From Omphiscola glabra (taxonomy: Eukaryota; Mollusca; Gastropoda; Lymnaeidae), in the NCBI GenBank assembly GCA_964017045.1, contig OZ024794.1, positions 32,891,682 through 32,955,681 of the forward strand: DNA of 64,000 bases. Reading direction: 5' to 3'. Position 1 is the first letter of the stretch, and every line of letters starts with the position of its first letter. Under the pieces are notes generated by a model. The model was not told the origin of the DNA. It was given only the letters and a program-made list of their open reading frames with translations, and ran no database searches. The position numbers and the translations under genes are program-made. Below, piece by piece: positions 31,527 to 43,324 of the stretch.

Positions 31527-33711
31527 TAAATCATCACCAGATCACTCCTCTGTTACAATGAATCATCACCAGATGACTCCTCTGTTACAATGAATCATCA
31601 CCAGATCACTCCTCTGTTACAATGAATCATCACCAGATGACTCCTCTGTTACAATGAATCATCACCAGATCACTCCTCTGTTACAATGAATCATCACCAG
31701 ATCACTCCTCTGTTACAATGAATCATCACCAGATCACTCCTCTGTTACAATGAATCATCACCAGATCACTCCTCTGTTACAATGAATCATCACCAGATCA
31801 CTCCTCTGTTACAATGAATCATCACCAGATCACTCCTCTGTTACAACGAATCATCACCAGATCACTCCTCTGTTACAATGAATCATCACCAGATGACTCC
31901 TCTGTTACAATGAATCATCACCAGATCACTCCTCTGATGACTCCTCTGTTACAATGAATCATCACCAGATGACTCCTCTGTTACAATGAATCATCACCAG
32001 ATCACTCCTCTGTTACAATGAATCATCACCAGATGACTCCTCTGTTACAATGAATCATCACCAGATCACTCCTCTGTTACAATGAATCATCACCAGATGA
32101 CTCCTCTGTTACAATGAATCATCACCAGATCACTCCTCTGTTACAATGAATCATCACCAGATCACTCCTCTGTTACAATGAATCATCACCAGATCACTCC
32201 TCTGTTACAATGAATCATCACCAGATGACTCCTCTGTTACAATGAATCATCACCAGATGACTCCTCTGTTACAATGAATCATCACCAGATGACTCCTCTG
32301 TTACAATGAATCATCACCAGATGACTCCTCTGTTACAATGAATCATCACCAGATCACTCCTCTGTTACAATGAATCATCACCAGATCACTCCTCTGTTAC
32401 AATGAATCATCACCAGATGACTCCTCTGTTACAATGAATCATCACCAGATCACTCCTCTGTTACAATGAATCATCACCAGATGACTCCTCTGTTACAATG
32501 AATCATCACCAGATGACTCCTCTGTTACAATGAATCATCACCAGATCACTCCTCTGTTACAATGAATCATCACCAGATGACTCCTCTGTTACAATGAATC
32601 ATCACCAGATGACTCCTCTGTTACAATGAATCATCACCAGATCACTCCTCTGTTACAATGAATCATCACCAGATCACTCCTCTGTTACAATGAATCATCA
32701 CCAGATCACTCCTCTGTTACAATGAATCATCACCAGATCACTCCTCTGTTACAATGAATCATCACCAGATCACTCCTCTGTTACAATGAATCATCACCAG
32801 ATGACTCCTCTGTTACAATGAATCATCACCAGATCACTCCTCTGTTACAATGAATCATCACCAGATGACTCCTCTGTTACAATGAATCATCACCAGATGA
32901 CTCCTCTGTTACAATGAATCATCACCAGATCACTCCTCTGTTACAATGAATCATCACCAGATCACTCCTCTGTTACAATGAATAATCACCAGATGACTCC
33001 TCTGTTACAATGAATCATCACCAGATGACTCCTCTGTTACAATGAATCATCACCAGATCACTCCTCTGTTACAATGAATCATCACCAGATGACTCCTCTG
33101 TTACAATGAATCATCACCAGATCACTCCTCTGTTACAATGAATCATCACCAGATGACTCCTCTGTTACAATGAATCATCACCAGATCACTCCTCTGTTAC
33201 AATGAATCATCACCAGATCACTCCTCTGTTACAATGAATCATCACCAGATGACTCCTCTGTTACAATGAATCATCACCAGATCACTCCCCTGTTACAATG
33301 AATCATCACCAGATGACTCCTCTGTTACAATGAATCATCACCAGATCACTCCTCTGTTACAATGAATCATCACCAGATGACTCCTCTGTTACAATGAATC
33401 ATCACCAGATGACTCCTCTGTTACAATGAATCATCACCAGATCACTCCTCTGTTACAATGAATCATCACCAGATGACTCCTCTGTTACAATGAATCATCA
33501 CCAGATGACTCCTCTGTTACAATGAATCATCACCAGATCACTCCTCTGTTACAATGAATCATCACCAGATCACTCCTCTGTTACAATGAATCATCACCAG
33601 ATGACTCCTCTGTTACAATGAATCATCACCAGATCACTCCTCTGTTACAATGAATCATCACCAGATCACTCCTCTGACTTCTGTTATAGTGAATCATCAC
33701 CAGATCATTCC
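31527..33711. repeat. 32-bp satellite-like array, ~67 copies, two unit types
   Basis: Unit: ACAATGAATCATCACCAGAT + SACTCCTCTGTT, where S is C or G. Nearly all variation in 2.2 kb is at this one base (GATCACTCC versus GATGACTCC). A rare fusion of both types occurs near 31921-31950, and single changes at about 31845, 32983 and 33289. The last unit decays. This is the longest array in the window. Confidence 0.98.
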
Positions 33712-34887
33712 TTCGTGTAGTTTGGGGGTTTGGGGGGGGGGGTTTCTATTGAAATGGTTAAATTGTCTTAAAGTATATTATTATAGAAGAGTCAATTTGT
33801 AATTTATCCGAAGAAAGTTATACTAGTTTGAAATTCGAATCGAACTAAATGTTTCCATCAACTGTATAATGCGAAACTTATACTTTAAAAAAAAAAAATA
33901 CGACTTCCCTCAGATAAAATCGCACATTAACGAATATATTAAAATCTCCCTTGTTACCATCTAACGTCTTGTCATACGATTTATAAAAATGACCAGTTTT
34001 AAAAACAAATAATTACAAAACAGAATTCTTTTTGACTGTGAAATATTCAAAATAAAAAAAAAATGATGTTGCTTTTTTGTAATGAAAAACTTTTTAGGAA
34101 ATAATTCATTAATTAATTAAGTAGTTCATCCCACCCCACCCCCACCCCCCAAAAAAATTCATTAAAATTTAAACCCAAGGGTACCTGCAATTTCTGCCCC
34201 ACTTCTCGATAAAAATGACAGTATAGCTGGCCATGATCGCAAATTTCGTTGCCGATAGCTACAATACCCAGGGGCGTAACTAGTGTTAGTGCCACGCCGG
34301 ACGGGCTCAGATTTTGCCACTCCCCCCTCTGCATTTGTCCAAAAGTGCCGCCCCTGCATGTAAAGAAAAAGTAAAACCTGGGCGGACCAATTTTGCCCCC
34401 CCCTCCCTTTTTTCTATGTCACCGGCAGATGCGCAGATAGAGTGCTTAGCGCCAGGGGATAAGAACCACTATAACGCTCCTCCCCCCCCCCACTCAACTC
34501 TAAAACCTATAATTTTCATCCATCAAAAACAACCAAAGCCCTTTTTAGGTGCCCCAACTAGCTAGTCTGGCGCTAGGGGATATCTGTCCCCATCTGGCCA
34601 CTAGCACTGCTTTACCCCCCCCCCCCCCCAACCCCGAAAATCTTAAATGCCCCCCTCCACCCAACCGGAGGAAAATGTCGGAAAGAAACACTTGGGGCAA
34701 GCACTTGAGGGGAAAAGTGTGAAAACTCACCCAAAATTTCCCACCCCCTCACCCAAATCCAATAAGTATTTATTAGCAAAATAAAACAACGAAAAAAAAA
34801 TATCAACAAATAAATTTTTGAAATCCACAATACACAAAAAAAACAACAAAAACAACATTAATAATTTAAAAAAAAAACATACAAAAA
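33712..34887. other. Intergenic with MITE-like fragments
   Basis: Contains CAGGGGCGTAACTAGTG (34271), a left end of the CAGnGGCGTAG hAT family, and further GC-rich fragments with CTAGTCTGGCGC (34560-34590), C runs (34616-34629) and A-runs. Probably several overlapping, decayed MITEs. No gene. Confidence 0.45.
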
Positions 34888-35100
34888 AACAAACAAAAGG
34901 TCAAACAAAAGGACAAACAAAAAAACAAACAAAAGGACAAACAAAAGGACAAACAAAAGGACAAACAAAAGGACAAACAAAAGGACAAACAAAAGGACAA
35001 ACAAAAAAACAAACAAAAGGACAAACAAAAAAACAACAAAAGGACAAACAAAAGGACAAACAAAAGGACAAACAAAAGGACAAACAAAAGGACAAACACA
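34888..35100. repeat. 12-bp A-rich minisatellite ending in poly(A)
   Basis: About 17 units of AAACAAAAGGAC, with some AAACAAAAAAAC units, followed by a 23-base A run (35104-35127). Lys/Gln/Thr or Phe/Cys/Leu open frames on the two strands are artefacts. Confidence 0.95.
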
Positions 35101-35473
35101 TTTAAAAAAAAAAAAAAAAAAAAAAAAGGTACAGGAAAGCTTTCCCATGGGTTCAAGTCCTGGAGGACATGCATGACACTATGTTATATTTATACATGCT
35201 GTGTGTCATGTATTTTGAAATGAACCCACGAACTGTCGATGAACCTGATAGTCCTACCAACCAACGGTAGAACCTAGTGATGTCACTAGTCACCGGTCGT
35301 GTTATAAAATAAGATTGACGACTTGTCAAAATAAAGTGCCGGGGGTTTTGACCCTGTGACCTACATGCTGAATGTCACCGTGACTCACCGAAATCCGGAT
35401 CTTACAATATCCAACCTTTGTTTGTGCTATTGAAATGGAAGTACAGTGTCTGGTGTCGCAGTCATTTCTATAG

Positions 35474-35786
35474 ACAACACCGGTATAGGCAACACCGGTA
35501 TAGGCAACACCGGTATAGGCAACACCGGTATAGACAACACCGGTATAGGCAACACCGGTATAGGCAACACCGGTATAGACAACACCGGTATAGGCAACAC
35601 CGGTATAGACAACACCGGTATAGGCAACACCGGTATAGGCAACACCGGTATAGACAACACCGGTATAGGCAACACCGGTATAGACAACACCGGTATAGAC
35701 AACACCGGTATAGGCAACACCGGTATAGGCAACACCGGTATAGGCAACACCGGTATAGGCAACACCGGTATAGGCAACACCGGTCA
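35474..35786. repeat. 15-bp minisatellite, ~21 copies
   Basis: Unit: AACACCGGTATAGRC. The single variable base (G or A) alternates irregularly. Because 15 is a multiple of 3 and the unit has no stop in most frames, five overlapping ORFs of more than 100 codons result; none is a gene. Confidence 0.97.
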
Positions 35787-36068
35787 CGATTTCTCAAAGC
35801 GGGTGCATTAGTAAGACACAGTTAAGAGACGGGTTCGGTTGGCATTTTGGTCCCAGTGTGATAGTTGGCCTATGGTATAAATAAGGACAGGGTACCATGA
35901 CACACGGTTGTCTTTTTGATTGCAGTTCAAGGAGCATGCTAACTTCTAGACACATTTGGAAGATAACTTTTCGAACAAAGATTTTTACGGGAAAAAAACT
36001 AATCCAAGGTAGGCTAAGTAATTTTAAAATTAAAAAAAAAAATAATTAAATTATCCTTTCTGTGACGG

Positions 36069-36441
36069 TGGTGCACATTGTGTGGGCAACAGGTGTACAT
36101 TGTAGACGACAGGTGCACATTGTGTGTGTGACAGGTGCACATTGTGTGAGTGACAGGTGCACATTGTGTGGTCGACAGATGCACATTGTGTGGTCGACAG
36201 ATGCAAATTGTGTGGGTGACAGGTGCACAGTGTGTGGTCGACAGATGCACATTGTGTGGGTGACAGATGCACATTGTGTGAGTGACAGGTGCACATTGTG
36301 TGGTCGACAGATGCACATTGTGTGGGTGACAGGTGCACATTGTGTGGGCGACAGATGCACATTGTGTGGTCGACAGATGCAAATTGTGTGGGTGACAGGT
36401 GCACATTGTGTGGGCGACAGGTGAACATTTTGTGGGCGACA
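36069..36441. repeat. 22-bp minisatellite
   Basis: About 17 units of GACAGRTGCACATTGTGTGG + KY, with mixed GTCGACAG/GTGACAG versions. ORFs on both strands are artefacts. Confidence 0.95.
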
Positions 36442-36661
36442 GGGAAGTATGAGATTCGGTGAATTAAGGGGGGGGGGGAGGGCACCATTTTTATATCAAT
36501 AAAATAAAATGACATGCATTGATATTTTTTTCATCTAAAAAAATATTTATTTAAAAATATAAACATATAATGAGTGGAAGACAGCCCCACTGATATAGTT
36601 CTCCGACAGAATTCGACCGACTGAGATTATAAACTCATGTTTGCAGTCATGTCATCTCTAT

Positions 36662-37095
36662 CACCAGTCCGGTATTATCATAGCCATCCTGACAGTCCGG
36701 TATTATAATAGCCATCTTGACAGTCCGTTATTATCATAGCCATCTTGACAGTCCGTTATTATCATAGCCATCTTGACAGCCCGTTATTATCATAGCCATC
36801 TTGACAGTCCGGTATTATCATAGCCATCTTGACAGTCCGGTATTATCATAGCCATCTTGACAGTCCCATATTATCATATCCATCTTGACAGTCCTGTATT
36901 ATTGTAACCACCTTGACAGTTCGGTATCATCATAGCCACCTTGACAGTCCGGTATCACCATAGCCACCTTGACAGTCCGGTATCATCATAGCCACCTTGA
37001 CAGTCCGGTATCATCATAGCCACCTTGACCGTCCGGTATCATCATAGCCACCTCGACAGTCCGGTATATCGTGATAGTGCGGTATGTCATAGCCA
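36662..37095. repeat. 28-bp minisatellite
   Basis: About 15 units of GACAGTCCGGTATTATCATA + GCCATCTT. The left half has TATTATCATAGCCATCTT and the right half TATCATCATAGCCACCTT, so two sub-arrays homogenised separately. Units decay beyond 37050. Confidence 0.95.
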
Positions 37096-38541
37096 CTGAC
37101 GCAGTGCGGTAAGATCATAACCTTTGTGACGATCTGCTATTATCATAACCGCTGAGACAGTTGGATATGATCATCGCCCCCCGTGACAGTTCGGTAAATG
37201 ATCGTCGCCCAGCCCTACCCCCGTGACATTGTGCTGCACATTTTGGGAGGAGAACATTGACTGCTGGTTTTTCCCGGGCCTTCTGTATTGTGCTCTCTCG
37301 GATTCTCATCTTCAATGCAGTTCGCCTGCCGGAACGTAGTTCAGAATATAACCACCCCATTGGCTAACTTAAATAATAGTAAAAAAAGTCATTGGATAAT
37401 GGCATAAGGGAAAAAAGTGTGTGTGTGTGTGGGGGGGGGGGGGGTGAAATAGGAAAGGGGGCGAAAGGGGCAGCCCACCCCCTGGCGGCACTCTTTTCTT
37501 TATAAAGAGGGGGTGGCAATTTCGGTGAGCTGCAGAGTTTTTTTTGGTTTTTTTTGTGGAACTTACGGGGAAAAAAGACAGGGCGTTAACTCAAAAGCTC
37601 GTTTACAAATACGAAGAAGAGATGAAAGGAAAATGAGGTGGGCAGAAGTGCGGCGTGGAACAAAACTGGTAAAGCTGTTGCGGCTATGGAAATCTTTTAT
37701 ATTAAGGTTACGCTCTGTGGAGTCAACGTACCAAATCTTAAAAAGTACTTTAACCCCCCCCCCACTACCCCCACCCGTTATTTTTTACTATAGATCCTTT
37801 GAGGTGTACTCTTAACATACAGTAAACCAGACAATGCACTAGCCGATATCTCAATTATGACGCTTTCATATAACTGCATAGTGCAATACTGACACCGTCA
37901 CTTGACAAAGTATCAAAAATAAATCTTTGAGAGCGGAGTGGGGGAAGGTACAGATAATGGCCTAATGCTCTCCAGACGTAGAGTGCTACTCGAGTATGTC
38001 TTAAAATCTTTTTGGTCTATCGAAACATCTTTCTATAATATATCAAGCCAGCCATGCAGTGACGCTAGTTCTAGTAAAATTAACTATACCAAATAGACAT
38101 CCACGTGGCTCTCAAAGAATTATATAGTAGTAACCAGTGCCATAGAGCAGAGGTTAGCAAAATGTGCAACGCGATGCCCTGCTTAGAAGTAGCGGCGCCC
38201 TCACATGGAAGTCACCCAGTGATTAAATAAAAAATTGTCTCTTATATAATATATTTTGCCTCTGGTGTGTCCTGCCTTCCTTTTCGAAACCGCCCACCCT
38301 CCCCAACCCCGCAACTCCGCATGTTTTATATTAATAGTACTTGTGGATTTCGTCCTGCGAATTCTACACCATCATCACAGTGTGACGGACGGATGAAAAA
38401 AAAAAAAAAAAATCTGTCATGTGTAACGTGAGAAAGCCGATACAAAAAAAAAAATTCCTTATGGGGAGGCGACAATTATTCGGTATTGTAATTGTTAGTG
38501 TTCCTATGTCACACAGCGAGCTTCATGCTTAACGTCTGAAC
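37096..38541. other. Intergenic, no supported gene
   Basis: GT microsatellite and G run at about 37418-37444, C run at 37754-37763. Short minus ORF 37115-37360 (RIRESTIQKAREKPAVNVLL) has no recognised domain. No exon structure seen. Confidence 0.45.
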
Positions 38542-39160
38542 TCATTTGAGTAGTTGGCTATCTTCGCTATGCTTCGACTGCTGGTTCGTAAGTCTTTGGT
38601 GTAAATCGAAAGACAGTATCTTCTCTGTCGACGGGGTTTTTTCGTACAACGTCGTCTCTGTTCCGGGATCCGGCATCAAACGAACACACATATTCGGGTG
38701 AAGGTCTAAGATTACTCTATCATGACCCCAGGCTAGTAAATTGGCTACCAGCTCCACCGCTGAGCTGAGCCATGCAACATTTTCCTCACGTAGGGTTCCC
38801 CAACCGCCCAGGCGGAATTCCCCCGAGAGATGTAGTGAGGGACATTCGGTCAACAGATGCGCCAGTGTCTCCGGGGCCAGGCTGCAATGCCGGCAGGTAG
38901 GATCCCTGTTGCTGTCTAGCCGGCAGAAGTATGTGCCTATGGGGCAATGGCAGAAGTATGTGCCTATGGGGCAATGGCAGAAGTATGTGCCTATGGGGCA
39001 ATGGCAGAAGTATGTGTCTATGGGGCAATGGCAGAAGTATGTGCCTATGGGGCAATGGCAGAAGTATGTGCCTATGGGGCAATGGCAGAAGTCTGTGCCT
39101 ATGGAGCAATGGCAGAAGTATGTGCCTATGGGGCAATGCTCGGTCCAGCAAGTGCCTGAT
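38542..39160 (-). pseudogene. LINE C-terminal fragment with a minisatellite grown inside it
   Basis: The minus strand reads LDSNRDPTCRHCSLAPETLA + HLLTECPSLH, then LREENVAWLSSAVELVANLL and on to a stop at 38542. The C-x2-C-x8-H-x4-C block is the zinc-binding segment after a LINE reverse transcriptase. Immediately upstream in the same frame, a 27-bp unit has expanded 7-8 times, giving repeated CPIGTYFCH nonapeptides. The open frame survives because the unit is a multiple of 3. No intact LINE is present. Confidence 0.6.
38928..39136. repeat. 27-bp minisatellite within LINE fragment
   Basis: Seven to eight units of ATGGCAGAAGTATGTGCCTA + TGGGGCA, nearly identical. Confidence 0.96.
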
Positions 39161-40729
39161 CCGAACAGGGGGGGGGGGTATTTCTTGACACAAACGGCTG
39201 ACGAAGGTTTCTCAAAATACCTGGACACGGTGTAAAAAAACAACAACTGCGAACGTTTAAGCCCATGTAGTTATTGTATAACTAGCCGACTTTGTGAAAA
39301 CCAGTAACTCAATTAGTCTAATAACTTTTGTTGCACGAGCCGTTTTTTTCGTGAGGAATAGTAAGCCATTTATATCTGTCCATATGGTAGATGTAAAAAT
39401 GACATCTTCTCAATATCTGTATGGTAGATGTAAAAGTGACATCTTCACACTGAATGACGAACAACTTATGTTCCTGGTCCCATCAGGGCTCGAGACCTGC
39501 AGGAACGCATGGGAACGCTGTTGCTGTATTAACCACAGCTGGATCGCAGTTAGCAAGTGTGTTTTTTTGTAAACACTATTTTTTTTAAAAATAGATATCT
39601 TCGTCTGAAGTGAAGATCGCCACTCACAATGATGCTTGCTCTATTATTATGGTCAACAGGTTAACATATCGCTACACGTTTTCCGTTATTAGTTTAATAA
39701 ATATGCTAACCGGCATATTTAAACAAATGTTGCATGTTATAACAAGTGTTGCGTTTTTATAGCAAATATATATATTTATTTCGGATGTTTTTAATGTCTT
39801 TTTTTGCTGTTGTTGTTGCTGTTGTTGTTGATGTTGTTGTTTTTTTGTTGCTGTTTGTTTTTGTTGGGGTGGGTGGGTGGGAGGTTGTATCTTTGGTGGA
39901 ATTCACGACACGTTTTTTTCCTCATGGCTTGACCCCTATTTTCTCAAACAGATATAGCAGACATAGATTCGGTAAACTTCTTCCTGAGGTGGAAAATACT
40001 GGGAAAATTGAATTGCTAGGATCACCTAGGAGTTAAATAAAACCGTAATCCATTTAGTACGTGCGCACGGAAAAAGGGCGAGGGGGGGAGGGAGTGGGGT
40101 TGGTGTTGCTTTTGGAATGTACGTACATTTATTCAAAAATTCTACAATAATCATCACGAATCTCTGATAGTAAAAAAAAAAAAAAAGCATATTTATATCT
40201 TGAATGCAATAAAATAGCACGCAATGTTTTGTAGGAATTATACGTCATAATGTTGCTAGATATCGCTCAAATAGTACTCGGTAGTAGCAGTATTACAGTA
40301 ATATTTCGTCAACCGTATGTTCAACGTGCGTGTGACGTATCCCCCCCCCTCAACACCCCCCCCCCCCTACTAAATTTAGGCTTTCACCAGCCGCCATTTG
40401 TTAAATTCTAACAAGTACATTCGACCTAGCGAATATATATACAAAATTAAATAAAGGTTTGGTTAGCAATAAATATAAGACGGATGTAGGTCGCTAGGCG
40501 TCATCTAGTAAATGTAAACAGTGGTTTACAAAAAAGTGTTTGCCACAAGACGCTATAGGTCACATCGGATTAACATTGGAAATACGATTATGAAAAGTGT
40601 GCAATATTTCGGGGCGCCCCTCTGAGGATTCCGAAGCAACAATGGACATGGCCATGCCGTGGAAATGCGGCACTTGGGGGGTGGAGTGGGGGGGGGGGGG
40701 TAGCCAGAAATATATATCTCATTAGGAAA
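39161..40729. other. Intergenic, no supported gene
   Basis: Contains a short direct repeat of ATCT(C/G)TATGGTAGATGTAAA near 39376-39435, a GTT/GCT trinucleotide tract (about 39806-39862) and C/G runs. No exon recognised. Confidence 0.45.
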
Positions 40730-41130
40730 TGGCGTCAGCGGGCCGTCGAGCTTGCGCTCCTTATGCCCTCCCTGGCGCCCACCCACACTTGCCAGCCGCC
40801 GGGTTTCCCCGACGTCGGGCCGTGCGGGGGAACGCCAGAGACCTCCCCGGGCGTGAACCGTCCCCACCAGCGACCGCTCGATCGGGTTTGCCGATGGAGA
40901 CCTTCCCCGCCCGGAGACATCTGGTCGACCGAAGACGCTGCGTTAAAAGCGTCCGCAGCCCACTTTCCTAGGGGCCGGGACGGTAAATTAACGTCCTAAT
41001 ATCTCCCCCCACCCGTCCTGGGGGAGCATCGGACGCCCTCTAAGAGGGATTCTACAGTGGGTTTCCACCTCGCAACTAATTCGCGAAGTAGCTGGGACGA
41101 GACGGTTGCCTAGGAGCAGCTTTCTCAGGG
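40730..41130 (+). repeat. GC-rich dispersed repeat, copy 2
   Basis: Second copy of the element at 4890-5440, with the same ordered blocks (GGGCCGTCGAGC, TTTCCCCGACG, GACGCTGCGTTAAAAGCGTC, GGTTGCCTAGGAGCAGCTTT) but a different middle. Both copies lack a recognised ORF. Confidence 0.6.
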
Positions 41131-41562
41131 GTAGCCAGAAAAAGAAATGATTCTACTTAATGTATAGAAAAAGTGAGGACTAGTAAAAAGGCGAATAAAT
41201 GTTTTTTTAATTTATCAAAAATTTTTCTGTGGAAGGACTCAGTGACTCCCTTCCCAGCCTTCGACGCCCTCGATTACTGCTTTACCCCCCCCCCCCCCAT
41301 TTTTTTTCCACATGCCATCCAACGTGACAGTATGGGGGCGCGAATCTAAGTTGGGGCCAAAAAAACATCCGCGTGCCCTAACACCTGATTCACGCGCTGA
41401 TATGTCATGTCATTTCAATCAGAGCCGTCGTGGGCTTTTTGGGGTAGGGCCCCCCCCCACATGCCACTTTTCCGTTTTGTGTCCCTGCATTCAAAGTTGA
41501 TCGTTAACATTTTGTTCCCCACATCTCAACTTTGTGCCCATTAAATAACCGAGGCCCCCCTA

Positions 41563-41930
41563 CAGCATTGGCTCTCTCAATCTTCCTAATGCCGCGACCC
41601 TTTAATACAGTTCCTCATGTTGTGGCGACCCCCCCAACCAACGGGCACCTACCTCACAGATGCCGCGCAGCAGTTTTGAGCATCCGCGCAACAAATTTCT
41701 ATAAAAATACATTCGAACAGATACTCTGCACTCCGCAAAGTAAAACTTTGCACACACCTTTATGATTTTGCACACGAACCAGAAAACCTTAGAGGGAACA
41801 TTGCCCCCAACCACAAAATTATTTTCGCTGCTACTTCATAACTGTAGAGTATTTGTGTTTTCTGGTGGTCTCAGGCGACCCCCGTGAAAGGGTCATTCGA
41901 CCCCCAAAGGGGTCACGACCCACAAGTGTT
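41563..41930 (-). mobile_element. SPIN-type hAT element split by a ~170-bp insertion
   Basis: Left part CTTCCTAATGCCGCGACCCT + TTAATACAGTTCCTC; right part ACAAAATTATTTTCGCTGCT, ACTTCATAACTGTAGAGTA and GAAAGGGTCATTCGACCCCC. Together these are the SPIN sequence in inverted orientation. About 41636-41805 is unrelated sequence inserted within or replacing the centre. The end inverted repeats have decayed. Confidence 0.75.
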
Positions 41931-42173
41931 GCACGGTCCAGGGGATGGCTCTGGTTTCAAATGCGCCACCTGTATAAAGAAGTTTCGGTTGTCCTACCAG
42001 GTTTCCGGAGGTTCAGGGATATTTTTTTTACCCTAGGCAAAGCTGGATACTTTCAAATATATAAATGCGATCTATCGATCCAACGACGCTCTTCAGTACC
42101 ACTCCGTCCCTATTTCTTTTATGTCCTGTCGCTTCGTGAGTAGACGGAATAAACATCCTCTTTCAATGACACC

Positions 42174-42702
42174 CGCGGTTCTAAACCGTTTAGTACCATA
42201 ACCCCTTGAGAGCATATGCCAAGTTGTGGCGACCTTCGGCCATGATTACTCCTGGAAATTGAGAAGCGGGTATTGAGAAATTAAGGTGGACAAATATGTG
42301 CTGTAATTGTTGCAGTGTTTTCACAGTGTCGTGACAGTGTAGTGACAGTGTATTAACAGTGCAGTGACAGTGTACTGACAGTGAAGTGAGGGTGTAGTGA
42401 CAGTGTAGTGACCGCGTAGTGACAGTGTACTGACAGTGAAGTGACAGTGTCTTGACAATGTAGTGACAGTGTAGTGACAAGACGACACTTGCCCAATCGC
42501 TTGAAAATAATGTTACAACGTTTAAGTGGAAGGTGGCGCAAATAGGCACATTTTTACTTTTTATATATAAAAAAAAAATAATTAATTTCTGAAGTTCTCT
42601 GGCGAACCTTGGCATATTGTCAGACGGAGCACATAGGGGGAGGGGGTTAGGGTGGGGTGGGGGGACTTCTCGACCAACAGGTCAACAGGTTGAGAACCGC
42701 TG
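42174..42702. mobile_element. Decayed hAT/SPIN-like element with internal minisatellite
   Basis: CGCGGTTCTAAACCGTTTAG at the left and GGTTGAGAACCGCTG at the right are inverted SPIN-type ends. Between them lie an 11-bp array and unrelated sequence. Confidence 0.5.
42310..42480. repeat. Irregular 11-bp array of GTGACAGTGTA
   Basis: About 15 units with variants at one or two bases; ORFs on the minus strand (SLHCHYTVT-like) are artefacts. Confidence 0.9.
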
Positions 42703-43052
42703 AAATATTCGGTCGCTGTCACTAACTTTTCAACTTATCATTATGTGCAATGGTTTGGCAGGCTCAGGAAGGGGGACCATCTGCCTTCCTACAGATTCCT
42801 CCACCAACATACTTAGTCGTGGGCTTTTAGGACGGCCTCTATGCCAACGCGTGATAAGCAAAAGGCAAAAAGTAAACAAGAAGCTGTTTAGTACGGAAAT
42901 TATAATCAATGACCATGGTGTGAACGTAGATTGCCGGTGAGACGAGATTACTCGTAGAAGCAGTGCATCGAAATCAAGATTAGTACATTTTTTGCTGATA
43001 CAGTCTGTATCAAATGTTGACTCTAGCATGTCGTATAAGAGTATAAAAAAGG

Positions 43053-43110
43053 TGGTGGTTCAGGCGTGGTGGTTCGGGCGTGGTGGTTCGGGCGTGGTGG
43101 TTCAGGCGCA
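43053..43110. repeat. 14-bp tandem repeat, 4 copies
   Basis: GGTGGTTCGGGCGT repeated about four times with one substitution. Confidence 0.9.
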
Positions 43111-43324
43111 TGGGAGGGGGGCGCGGTTGGCGATCCGGTTTCCCTTGGCCACACCCCCTCCCACTTACTCGTTCCAAAAAAAATCCCAACCTCTGGATTT
43201 ATCGTTCGTAGAAATGAAACTCATCAGCCCATGTTTGGGGAGGGACATTGATTCAGGTGCTAATTTATGGACCGAAAGAAAAAGAGGTGGGGTGGGGCGC
43301 CATTAAAGTAAATTAGAGATGTAT

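Noticed and set aside
31527..33711. CRISPR-like regular direct repeats (also 16421-17655, 24103-24605)
   Set aside because: Units are contiguous with no unique spacers, no cas genes, and the genome is eukaryotic; these are minisatellites.
34858..35174. Cys/Phe/Leu-rich minus-strand ORFs resembling membrane proteins
   Set aside because: Low-complexity product of the 12-bp A-rich repeat and poly(A).
35427..35825. Five overlapping ORFs of more than 100 codons
   Set aside because: All are translations of the same 15-bp repeat in different frames.
35876..35930. TATAAATA as a core promoter with an exon downstream
   Set aside because: No coding exon follows and the region is next to an array; a TATA word alone is not enough.
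39197..39232. CTGACGA..GGACAC as a third hammerhead
   Set aside because: Stem II would be weak and interrupted, and the GAAAC element is changed; no better than chance.
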